Source: Dugong dugon (lineage: Eukaryota; Chordata; Mammalia; Sirenia; Dugongidae). From it: 64,000 nt of DNA. The position numbers were made by a program, and so were the translations under genes. The notes below the pieces were generated by a model that saw only the letters and a list, made by a program, of their open reading frames with translations, was not told the origin of the DNA and searched no databases. The stretch is taken from NCBI GenBank assembly GCA_030035585.1, contig CM057465.1:4439501-4503500 (forward strand), given 5' to 3'. Shown here one piece after another: positions 43,441 through 53,115 of this stretch (position 1 is the stretch's first letter; every line of letters starts with the position of its first letter).

Positions 43441-44482
43441 AATCTGGAAGGCATTATGCTGAGTGAATTTGGTCTGTCACAAAAGGACAAATATTGTATA
43501 AGACCACAATTATAAGAACGCAAGAAAAGGTTTAAACACAGAAGAAAACATTCTTTGATGGTTACGAGGGTGGGGAGGGAGGGAGAGGGTTATTCACTAT
43601 CTAGATAGTAGACAAGAATTATCTTACATGAAGGGAAGGACAGCACACACTACAGGGGAAGTCAGCACAAGTGGACTAAACCAAAGCTAAGAAGTATCCT
43701 GAACACAACCAAACACTTCGAGGGACAGAGTAGCAGGGGCAGAGGTCTGGGGACCAAGCTTTCAGGGAACATCTAGGTCAATTGGTGTAACAAAGTTTAT
43801 TAAAAAAATATTCTGCATCCAACTTTGGTGAGTGGTATCTAGGGTCTTAAAAGCTAGTGAGCAGCCATCTAAGATGCATCAATTGGTCCCAACCCACCTG
43901 GAGTAAAGGGGAATGAAGAACACCAAAGTCACAAGGAAAGTGTTAGCCCAGGAGACAGAGAGGGCCACATAAACCAGAGACTGCAACAGCCTGAGACCAG
44001 AAGAACAAGATGGTGCCCGGCTACCACCAATGACTGCCCTGATGGGGAACACAACAGAGAGTCCCTACTGGAGCAGGAGAAAAGTGGGGTGCAGAACTCA
44101 AATTCTAGTGAAAAGACCAGACTTAATGGTCCAACTAAGATCAAATGAACCCCAGAGAACATGGCCCCCAGACTCTCTGTCAGTCCAGCATTAAAACCAT
44201 TCCTGAGGCCAACTCTTCAGATGGGGATTGGACTGGACTGTGGGACATAAAGTGATACTCGTGAGGAGTGTGCCTCTTAGCTCAAGTAGATACAAGAGAC
44301 TAAACGAGCAACTTCCGTCCAGAGGTGAGATGGGAAGACAGAGAAGGTTAGGAGCTGGTTGAATGGACATGGGGAATCGGGGTGGAAAGGAGTGTGCTGT
44401 CACAGTATGAGGAAAGCAATTAGAGTCACATAACAATGTATGTATAAAATTTTTGTATGGGAAAAAAATCAAAAAAAAGAAA
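43441..44482 (+). mobile_element. L1 ORF2 end and 3' UTR, plus
   Basis: Collinear with 53041-54091: gcattatgctgagtgaattt, gtataagaccacaattataa, ggtttaaacacagaagaaaa, gatgcatcaattggtcccaa, ggactgtgggacataaagtg. Ends in an A-rich tail (gggaaaaaaatcaaaaaaaa). Confidence 0.92.
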
Positions 44483-45574
44483 TCCATCCAGGACCCATCT
44501 GTATTTCCTGAAGCCCTTCAGCGAGGGTGGTTTGACACACAGCCGGAGGCAGACATGGTGTTTTGCAGGTATGTCTCAAGAGCCATCCTGGGCACCAGGG
44601 GAGTAACTAGGGCAGTTACCGCTAAGTAGGGCTCTTATAGTCACACAAAAACAGGGGGAACCAGCAGGGGAGTGGGCATAAAACAAGACCACACCTCATG
44701 TCTTAGCTGGACTGCACACATTTGAGATTCATGCTCCTGTGTAAGCTACTGAACCTCTCTGAACCTCAGGTTCCTCATCTGTAAAATGGGCTGCTTCCCT
44801 GACTTCTGTGCCCTATGCTAGGCCCCTGGGGCTGTCAGAGGCACTGACCAGAAGTGAAGCCGCAACTCCAGCACTGGAGGGACTGTCCGCAGCGGTGGGC
44901 TAGTGTCTGGGAGGACTCGCCAGGCACTGGGAGTTGGCAGTGAGAAGTGGGCTATAGATCTTTGTCCATGTGGGTCAGGCACAAAGGCGGATTCTGCTCA
45001 ACGGTCTGTATTTAAGAATTTCCTCCTGTCCTCTGTTCTGCAAAGGACAAAGTAAATATCATGGGGCTTGTATGAGTCTGATTTAAATTCCTGTGCATCA
45101 GAGTCAATTTCTCCTTCCTCCAGATTTCCTTAAGAAGAGCCTGAGCTAGGTGCTGCATCGCCCACATGGGTAGAGGGAGGGGCACCTGCCGGGCAGTAGA
45201 AGGGCTCACAGCCAGCACCCCAGGTGGGTCACCACCCGCTGGGACTCTGGGGCTGGGTTCTGTGCCCCCTCCAGCTTCAGTCCTTGTGTTAGACCTGACA
45301 CCTTCCCCGGCACATCCTGCCTTCTCGGCCATGGAAGTGACGGGGCTGCACCAGCTTATAGCATCAACAGCTCTGAGGGTCTTCAGACAGGACTTTAAGC
45401 CACCCTGCCTGTTCTACACATGCCAGTGACCCAGCATTCACTAGTCACTGTGGCTTCAGGCAGGTGAGATGAGGGGACACCCTGCCCTCGTACATCTGAC
45501 AGACGTCCCACCCTTAGCAGATCCAACCTGAGCCCATGGTCGGCCCCTGCCCTGCTCCCTCTCCCACGCCCTCC
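44483..45574. other. Unassigned, with a MIR at 44735-44805
   Basis: gtaagctactgaacctctct, gaacctcaggttcctcatct and gtaaaatgggctgc form a MIR core on the plus strand. The remainder is unrecognised. Confidence 0.5.
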
Positions 45575-45850
45575 CATCACCCTGCTCCTCCTCCTCCAGC
45601 CTGTTTCTCCTCCCCCACACTGTTCCTCCTCCCCCGTTCCTCCTCCCCCACCCTGCTCCTCCTCCCCCCACCCTGCTCCTCCTCCCCCCACCCTGCTCCT
45701 CCTCCCCCCACCTGCTCCTCCTCCTACCACCTGCTCCTCCTCCCCCACCCTGCTCCTCCTCCCACCACACTGTTCCTCCTCCCCCTCCCTGCTCCTCCTC
45801 CCACCATCCTCCCCCACCCTGCTCCTACCGTGGTCCTTCCCCCAGCCTGC
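45575..45850. repeat. Pyrimidine-rich imperfect tandem repeat, 20-bp core
   Basis: Repeats of ctgctcctcctcccccacc type. Three exact 20-bp steps occur at about 45651-45710, with looser copies on both sides. The plus strand is almost pure C/T. Reverse frames give Gly/Glu-rich products that are not genes. Confidence 0.92.
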
Positions 45851-46254
45851 TTCCCCCTCCTGTGGTCATCCCTTTACCCTGCCCCTCTCCTGGCCCTCCC
45901 CCACCTCCCCCACAGTGGCTCTGACTGATGTCCTGAGTTTGTGCTGCAGACACAGCATCTCTCAGAGCAGAACTTGTCCGTGGAGGAGTTTCTGGCGATG
46001 CCTCAAGCAAGCCCCACTCCCCAGGCAGGCACGTCCTCCAGCCCTCTGACTTCCTGGCACCCATGTACCTTAAGCCCCTGCATTTGTCCATCCATTGGTT
46101 GAGCCCTTGGCTCGCTGAGTCCTCCCCAGACACTCATCGGCCGGGAAGCTCAGGTGGACAGTCAACGCTCTTGCTCACTCACCGACGGCCTTGTTACCTG
46201 ACTCCACGTTACCAGCCTTCTCGTTGGTCTGACCTTCTGTTATTAATTTGATAC
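45851..46254. other. Unassigned sequence
   Basis: No gene or repeat recognised. Confidence 0.4.
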
Positions 46255-46259
46255 CCAGC

Positions 46260-46651
46260 TGTGCTAGATTTCCAGGGCTGCCTTCACAAAACACCACATG
46301 TGGGTAGCTTTGAAGAACAGACGTGTTGTCTCATGGTTTTGGAGGCTGGGAGTACAAAGTAGGACACCCGCCCTAGGGGAGGGTCCCCCTCGTCCTCATC
46401 AGCAGCCCCAGATATTCCTCAGCCTTCTGGGCTTATCGATGAGTCTCCCTCTGTCTCCACATGATCTCCTCCACCCGTGTGTGTTGGTATCTACTCTGCT
46501 TCTAAGACCCCACTCAGAAGGGATGAGGTTTAGGACCCACCCTACTCTGGTATGACCTCATTAACATACTTACAACAGGGTTATATCTCCAGGTCCAGGG
46601 GTTAGGACCTCAACATGTGTTTATGGGGGATGCAGTATTCCATCCATAACA
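46260..46651 (-). mobile_element. MaLR-type solo LTR, minus, perfect 5-bp duplication
   Basis: 392 bp, ends tgtgctag...ccataaca. Flanked by ccagc at 46255-46259 and 46652-46656. Landmarks ggctgccttcacaaaacacc, cccactcagaagggatgagg, ctggtatgacctcattaaca and caggggttaggacctcaaca. Confidence 0.9.
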
Positions 46652-46656
46652 CCAGC

Positions 46657-48264
46657 TCATTGCACAAAGCGCTCGGCATGGCTCGTGAGCATACATTGAT
46701 GGGGAAAACAGATGTACGTGAGGAATCAGCACCACATGCCAGCACTGCTTCCTGAGCATTGCCAAGTGCTTGGCTCTGCACTAGGCACTGGGGCACAGCA
46801 GGAAGCAGACACACAGCCCCTGCCCTTGTGAAACGCACGGCCTTCAGGCAAATGATCGATTAACCATCCAATTCATCGGCGACCCCTGTGCTTGGAGTAT
46901 GCAAGAGGGAGAAGGGGGCAGGATGACTTGAGAGTGTGTAACAGGTGACCTGACCTTACCAAGCGGGTCAGTGTGATTCTGGGCTTGCATGCAGTTCTTA
47001 AACTTCAACTGACTCTTTGGCCCTGAGCTTCCTTGTAGCCAAAACAAAAAGGGGAAGAAGAGCTGGTGCACGATTGTCACCATCCTTACAGTGATGACAG
47101 CCACATCCTCTGTGGGTGCCTTACCTGGAACTCAGATACTGAGGGAAACTTCCACACGGGACCCTGAGACTCACAGTGGACAATGTCTTTAAGGCCACCT
47201 CTAAACGCCGGTGCACGATCTGCTCATCTCGGCCTGACCCAAAGCCCCGCTTTGACTGCACTGTGCAATTGTTATTCCAGTGAGACCCATCACACACTCT
47301 GCGGCCTGTGGAGGGCCCGGCCACCTTGGTCAGGTTTGCCCTGGCTGGGCTCTGCCGCCCTGGCACAGCCCGAGGGAGCCGGGGGCAGCTGCCCTCCTGT
47401 CCACCCCTCCTGTCCACCCCAAGTGGCCAGCGATGCTCCCTTACTCAGCGGCGCCCCCAGGCCTGGGGCTGCGCTTCACTCTTTCTTTAGAGCAAATGGA
47501 CTTAAATTTAATTGCTCCTTGAAAGAGAAGTGGGGGCAGCTGGGGAGGAGGGACTGGAACAAAAGGGAGAAAAGCAAAGGGCTGATCAATTGTTTCAATT
47601 TAAAGAGGCTGCAGTAAAATGTTAGAAGACAAGAGTTTATGTGCCCCCTGAAAATGTGGCAATAAATAAGGGAAATCACCCAGAACAAATAGCACCAGCT
47701 GTTTGGACGAGTGAGCGGAGGAGCCAGTAGAGGGGGCGGAAGCTCAGAGTCAGGGTGGGGGATGGGGGCCAAGACCCTTGCGCAAGTGCTCTGAGGAGGG
47801 AGGCGGGGACTGGCCCTTCTAGTCCTCGGCTTTGAGATGCCTGGCGGGGCGGGGACCCCCAGAGGAACAGAAAGTTTCAGGGGACATTCCCCAGCCTCCT
47901 TTGCCAATGACCCCAGCCAAGGTGCTGAGCACGTGCATCTCTGAGTCATCCTTAAGTCATTCAACAAAAGCCCAGTGCGTGGCCACACCCGGCTCTGTGC
48001 TGGGATCCAGGTAAGCTCAGATGGGCCCCGCCCTCCCCGGGAGACGGATGGGTATGCAGGGGACGCCCCCACCATGGCCAGGGCTCTAGTGACCCCCCCG
48101 AGGGGAAGAGTGGCCTCCTGCTGCGGAGGAGAAAGAAATGCTGCCCACAGGACTTTTGAGTCATATTATGCAGAGCGAGTGAGGGGTGGGAAGGCAGAGG
48201 AGGACGGTCCAGGGCAAGGAAACGGGGCATGCGGACGCGGTGAACACCCGGGTGTCCGTTGTTA
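46657..48264. other. Mostly unique sequence with a candidate conserved element
   Basis: 47480-47720 is AT-rich with tttaatt/attgtttcaattt words (gacttaaatttaattgctcc, gatcaattgtttcaattta) in GC-rich surroundings, which could be conserved non-coding DNA. Open frames 47183-47617 and 47476-48075 show no known domain. Confidence 0.4.
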
Positions 48265-48398
48265 AGGCAGCGAGCATATTCTGTCTGGGGCTGTCCACAC
48301 TTCCCTCTTCTTATGAAGACACCAGTCGTTGGATTAGGGCCCCCTCTCATGCAGTGTGACATCATCTTAACTTGATTACATCTGCTGATGTAATCAAG
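48265..48398 (-). mobile_element. LTR fragment, minus arm of an inverted junction
   Basis: ccctcttcttatgaagacac, ggattagggccccctctcat and gacatcatcttaacttgatt are antisense LTR words that meet the sense LTR on the right. Confidence 0.65.
48371..48398. repeat. Perfect 12-bp inverted repeat, 4-nt loop
   Basis: Arms cttgattacatc and gatgtaatcaag are exact complements around tgct. The hairpin marks the point where the LTR pieces of opposite orientation meet. Confidence 0.95.
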
Positions 48399-48873
48399 TT
48401 TAAAAAAAAACAACAAAAACGACAGTTGCCCTGGAGTCATTTCCAACTCATAGCGACCCTATAGGGCGGTGTAGAACTGCCCCGTAGGGTTTCCAAGGAG
48501 CAGCGGGTGGATTTGAATTGCTGACCTTTGGGTTAGCAGCGGAGCTCTTAACCGCTGCGACCCCAGGGCTCCTTAATCAAGCTAAGAAAAGGGGATTCAG
48601 AGAGACACAGAGGGAGACTCCATGTGGCCACAGAGGCTGAGAGCGGAGCAATACAGCTACCGAGCAAGGGATGCCGAGGATTGATAGCAACACCAGAAGC
48701 TGGGGGAGAGGCATGGGGCAGATTCTCCCTCAGAGCCTCCAGAGGGAGCTAACCGTGCCGACACCTTGATTTCAGACTTCCGGCCTCCAGAGCTTCGAGA
48801 CCAAGTTTCTGTTGTTCTAACCTCCCGACTTGTGGTAGTTAGTTACAGCAGCACTAGGGCGGAACTAGTACAA
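48399..48873 (+). mobile_element. MaLR-type LTR 3' part, plus, split by a SINE
   Basis: Resumes at 48574 with taatcaagctaagaaaagg-type sequence, then gagagacacagagggagact, ccgacaccttgatttcagac and gttagttacagcagcactag. The SINE (48406-48573) is flanked by taatcaag (48391-48398) and taatcaag (48574-48581). Confidence 0.72.
48406..48573 (-). mobile_element. AfroSINE, short form, minus
   Basis: gacagttgccctggagtcat, gtgtagaactgccccgtagg, gacctttgggttagcagcgg and ctgcgaccccagggctcc. Confidence 0.92.
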
Positions 48874-49327
48874 TCACCACTGCGTCATCATCATCATCGA
48901 TATTGCTGCTGTTTCATCCATCAGATGAACCGGTCACAACAGGTGCTCTGAAAAGGACCCTCCTGTGCTGGAATTGAGAGACTCCCCTGCTCTGGATCCT
49001 CGTTGCACGTCTCTGCTGTCAAGTGGCTGCAGCACTGCAGACTTATTGGGGTCATTTGTCCAATTGGTGTAATTGACCTAAAACAGCCTTAATGAACTCG
49101 GTGCCTTCCCAACGCACCCTCAGGATGAAAAGGGCCGCTCCATCTCAGCTCATCCCTGACATAATGGCGTCGCCTGGGTGAAGTGTCACTCAGAGGAGAA
49201 TGATGACACACAGCTCATCAGTAATGTTCATTTAGGGCAGTCTAGCTTCACCATTACATCTGACCTGTGGATTTTGGAATTGCCAGCCCATCACAATCCC
49301 ATGAGCTAATCCCTTAAAGTAAAACAA
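48874..49327. other. Unique sequence, candidate conserved element 49040-49320
   Basis: Contains ccaattggtgtaattgacct, acagccttaatgaactcgg, gtaatgttcatttagggc and cctgacataatggcgtcgcc. Not a repeat that I recognise. Conservation is untested. Confidence 0.35.
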
Positions 49328-49416
49328 TCTCTATCTATCTCTCTGTCTGTCTGTCTATCATCTATCTATCCATCCATCCATCCATCCATCATCTGTTACA
49401 CACACACACACACACA
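49328..49416. repeat. Compound microsatellite
   Basis: Successive runs of (ctat)n, (ctgt)n, (ctat)n and (ccat)n, then (ca)n. Confidence 0.95.
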
Positions 49417-49642
49417 AATTATACGAAAAGAACAAAAGAAATACGCACAAAACCCAAAAAGCATAAAACAAGCATATAGTAGATCAAACAGATCCATTTG
49501 TGTCATAAATAAATCTATAAGTACATAAATGGGTTTAATTTATTTACTAAAGGAAAAAAAGCAAAATTAACAATATTTGCCTACAAGCTACTCACTAAGA
49601 TAGGCCCTTAAAACAAAAATCAGAAAGTAGAAAAGAAAAAGC
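49392..49642 (+). repeat. Direct duplication, copy A
   Basis: acacacacaaattatacgaa, aacaaaagaaatacgcacaa, gcatatagtagatcaaacag, gtcataaataaatctataag and agaaagtagaaaagaaaaa. It matches copy B (50590-50842) along its length with scattered changes and a few small indels. Both copies begin in a (ca)n run. Confidence 0.88.
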
Positions 49643-50589
49643 TCTGTCTGTCTATCACTGGGTCTCTTTCTCTAGAGACGCCTAAGACAAGCGTGGACCT
49701 TGGAGTCACCACCTTGGGGACTGGAATTGCATCCTGCATCTAATTCTGCTGACTTGGGTTGAGTTCCTTCTCTTCGCCTGCCCCCGCACCTATGAAATGA
49801 GGCTTGTCACCCCCACCTCCCGGGGCTGTTGTTGGAATGGCATGGCACTATGTGTGGGAAGAAGTCAGCCCACCATTCGGCAGTGGCGGGGCCCAGCACA
49901 TGGCCGCTTCCCTCCTGCCGCAGACTGTTTACCTCTCAGAACATGATCTCCCTTCCAGGACCTGAGCGGCCTGCATATAAATGACAGCCTACGTGGGATT
50001 TCTCTTGCTTTAGCAGTGAGAAAAACAGCCTTCAATTACTCAGTGTGCATTTCCATTCAAACTGCGTGGTTGCTACAGGCAAGAGCAGCAACCCAGAACT
50101 CGGGCTCACATGCTGACATCAGCCGCTCTTGGGACACAACAGCAGCATGACTGTCCAAGAACCCCCTCGGGGCTGCTCTGGGCCAGGGCTGGAGCTGAAC
50201 CCCAAGGCTGGGGGAGGACAATTCAGAGGCTGGATCAGGCTGTGGAGCCAGAGCACTGGGGGCTCAGAGCCCCTGCACCCCACAACCCTCTGCCTCCCTG
50301 AAAAAGGGACATGTGGCTCTTGGTCATACCTCATGTGTACACCACCCCTGACATTTCCACTGGCCCTGGCAGAGGGGATCCCTGAAAAGAGAAAGTAGAT
50401 TCAATATTTTTCTTAAAAGGGAAGAGACAAAAGATAAACACGCATTCTTGTCTTTGACCTGCAGACTAGGGGGCAAAGAACACTTCTAACAACATCAAGG
50501 TAAACTCTTAAAGAACTAAAAACAGGATTGTTACTTTCAAATCACTGGTTAAAAATGAAAGCGCCAAATGACCATATTCGTATACACTA
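49643..50589. other. Unassigned sequence between duplicated copies
   Basis: No gene or repeat recognised. Open frame 50129-50398 has no domain. After about 50400 the DNA is A-rich and may belong to the old LINE containing copy B. Confidence 0.4.
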
Positions 50590-50842
50590 CACACACACAA
50601 ATTATAAGAAAAGAACAAAAGAAATAAGCACAAAACCCCAAAAGCATAAAACAACCATATAGCAGATCAAACAGATCCATTTGTGTCGTAAATAAATATG
50701 TAAGTCAGGACATAAATAGGTTTAATTTATTCACTAAAGAAAAAAAGCAAAATTGGGGTTTAATGACATTAGCCTACAAGCTACTCAGTAAGATAGGCTC
50801 CTAAAACAAAAATTAGAAAGTAGAAAAGAAAAATAAAAGATC
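50590..50842 (+). repeat. Direct duplication, copy B, left flank of the L1 insertion
   Basis: Same order as copy A (acacacacaaattataagaa ... agaaagtagaaaagaaaaat). It differs by a small insertion near 50705-50709 and the words ggggtttaatgaca near 50755. Copy B runs into the target site of the young L1 and appears to continue after it at 54241. Confidence 0.85.
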
Positions 50843-51076
50843 TATCTAAAGTAAAGATTAAGATATCTATTTAAAAAATAGAGATCTGACTGATATCCCT
50901 CATGAAAATTGAAGCAAAAATCCTCAACAAATTTTAGCCAATAGAATTCAGCAACGTATCAAAAAAATAATTCACCATGACCAAGCAGGATTTATACCAG
51001 GTATGCAGGGATGGTTCAACATTAGAAAAACAATCAATGTAATCCATCACATAAATAAAAAAAAGACAAGAACCAC

Positions 51077-52132
51077 ATGATCTTATCAATCGATGCAGAA
51101 AAGGCATTCGACAAAGTCCAACACCCATTCATGATAAAAACTCTCAATAAAATAGGAATAGAGGGGAAATTCCTCCATATAATTAAGGGCATTTATATAA
51201 AACCAACAGCCAACATCATCCTAAATGGAGAGACTTTGAAAGCATTCCCCTTGAGAACAGGAACCAGAAAAGGATGCCCTCTATTACCACTATTATTCAA
51301 CATTGTGCTGGAGGTCCTAGCCAGAGCAATTAGGCTAGAAAAAGAAATAAAGCACATCCAAATATGTAGGGAAGAGGTCAAAGTATCTCTATTTGCAGAC
51401 GCTATGATCTCATACACAAAAAACGCCAGAGAATCCACAAGAAAACTACTGGAACTAATAGAATTCAGCAAAGTTTCAGGATATAATATAAACATACAAA
51501 AATCAATTGGATTCCTTTACATCAACAAAGAGAACCTTGAAGAGGAAATCACCAAATCAATACCATTTACAACAGCCCCCAAGAAAATAAAATACTTAGG
51601 AATAAGTATAACCAGAGACATAAAAGATCTATACAAAGAAAACTACAAGACACTACTGCAAGAAACTAAAAGACACCTGCATAAGTGGAAAGATATACCT
51701 TGCTCATGGATAGGTAGACTCAACATAGTGAAAATGTCAGTTCTACCCAAAGCACTCTACAGATACAATGCAATCCCAATCCAAATTCCACCGACATTTT
51801 TTAATGAGATGGAGACGCTAATCACCAACTTCATATGGAAAGGGAAGAGGCCCCGAATAAATAAAGCATTACTCAAGAAGAAGAACAAAGCGGGAGGCCT
51901 TACACTACCTGATTTTAGGACCTATTATACTGCCATGGTAGTCAAAACAGCCTGGTACTGGTACAACAACAGATACATAGATCAATGGAACAGAGTTGAG
52001 AATCTAGATATTAGCTCATCCACCTATGAGCAGCTAATATTTGACAAAGGACCAAAGTCCATAATTAGGGAAAAGACAGTCTCTTTAACAAATGGTGCTG
52101 GCATAACTGGATATCTATATGCAAAAAACTGA
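51077..52132 (+). pseudogene. L1 ORF2 reverse-transcriptase fragment
   Basis: 351-residue piece of L1 ORF2p, the protein that nicks DNA and copies L1 RNA. The upstream endonuclease is lost by 5' truncation. Visible: motif A ([17 protein letters not shown], residues 3-19), [14 protein letters not shown] (62-75) and motif C at 106-109. Motif C reads FADA instead of the conserved FADD: codon GCT at 51401-51403 removes the second catalytic aspartate, so the enzyme would be inactive. The thumb follows ([32 protein letters not shown]). The frame breaks near 52100 by a 1-base loss in the normally conserved TNGAG..NWISIC region. Confidence 0.93.
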
Positions 52133-52134
52133 AA

Positions 52135-53115
52135 CAAGACCCATACCTCAAACCATGTACAAAAACTAACTCAAAATGAATCAAAGACTTAAATATAAAA
52201 TCAAAAACGATAAAGATCATGGAAGAAAGAATAGGGACAACTCTAGGAGCCCTAATACATGGCATAAACACAACACAAACCATAAGTAACAATGCCCAAG
52301 CACCAGAAGAGAGACTAGAGAAATGGGAGCTCCTAAAAATCAAACACTTATGCTCATCAAAAGACTTCACCAAAAGAGTTAAAAGACAACCTACAGATTG
52401 GGAAAAAATTTTTGACTACGACAAATCCAATCAGCATCTAATCTCTAAAATCTACAAGATACTGCAAAACCTCAACAACAAAATGACAAATAACCCAATT
52501 AAAAAATGGGCAAAGGATATGAACAGGTACTTCGCCAAACAAGATATTCAGGCGGCTAACAGACACATGAAGAAATGCTCACGATCATTAGCCATTAGAG
52601 AAATGCAGATCAAAACTACAATGAGATATCATCTCACACCAACAAGGCTAGCATTAATCCAAAAAACACAAAATAATAAATGCTGGAGAGGCTGTGGAGA
52701 GACTGGAACACTTCTACACTGTTGGTGGGAATGTTAAATGGTACAACCACTTTGGAAATCAATTTGGCACTTCCTTAAAAAGCTAGAAATAGAAGTACCA
52801 TATGATCCAGCTATACCGCTCCTTGGAATACATCCTAGAGAAACAAGAGCCATCACACGAATAGATATATGCACACCCATGTTCATTGCAGCACTGTTCA
52901 CAATAGCAAAAAGATGGAAGCAACCTAGGTGCTCATCAACAGACAAATGGATAAACAAATTATGGTATATCCACACAATGGAATATTACGCAATGGTAAA
53001 GAACAACGATGAAGCTGTGAAGCATCGTATAACATGGGGGAAGCTGGAACTTATTGTGCTGAGTGAATTTAGTCAGTCACAGAAGGGCAAATACTGTATA
53101 AGACCACTATTATAA
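52135..53115 (+). pseudogene. L1 ORF2 C-terminal region, broken
   Basis: Continues the same ORF2 after the frameshift. An in-frame TGA at 52177-52179 (after TKTNSK) and a TAA at 52735-52737 (after LLHCWWEC) interrupt it. Recognisable parts are EERIGTTLGALIHGINTTQT, KKWAKDMNRYFAKQDIQAAN, GCGETGTLLHCWWEC and YDPAIPLLGIHPRETRAI, then MFIAALFTIAKRWKQPRCSS and YIHTMEYYAMVKNNDEAV. This covers the Cys-containing C-terminal segment to the natural end of ORF2. There are few lesions for its length, so the insertion is relatively recent. Confidence 0.92.

Noticed and set aside
45395..45928. Gly/Glu-rich and Pro/Ser-rich frames of up to 140 residues
   Set aside because: Both come from the pyrimidine-rich tandem array.
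47183..48075. Opposed 144- and 199-residue frames as possible genes
   Set aside because: Overlapping open frames on both strands in GC-rich DNA with no recognised motif; chance is more likely.
49328..49416. A CRISPR-like or regulatory array
   Set aside because: Plain compound microsatellite (ctat, ctgt, ccat, ca runs) with no spacers.
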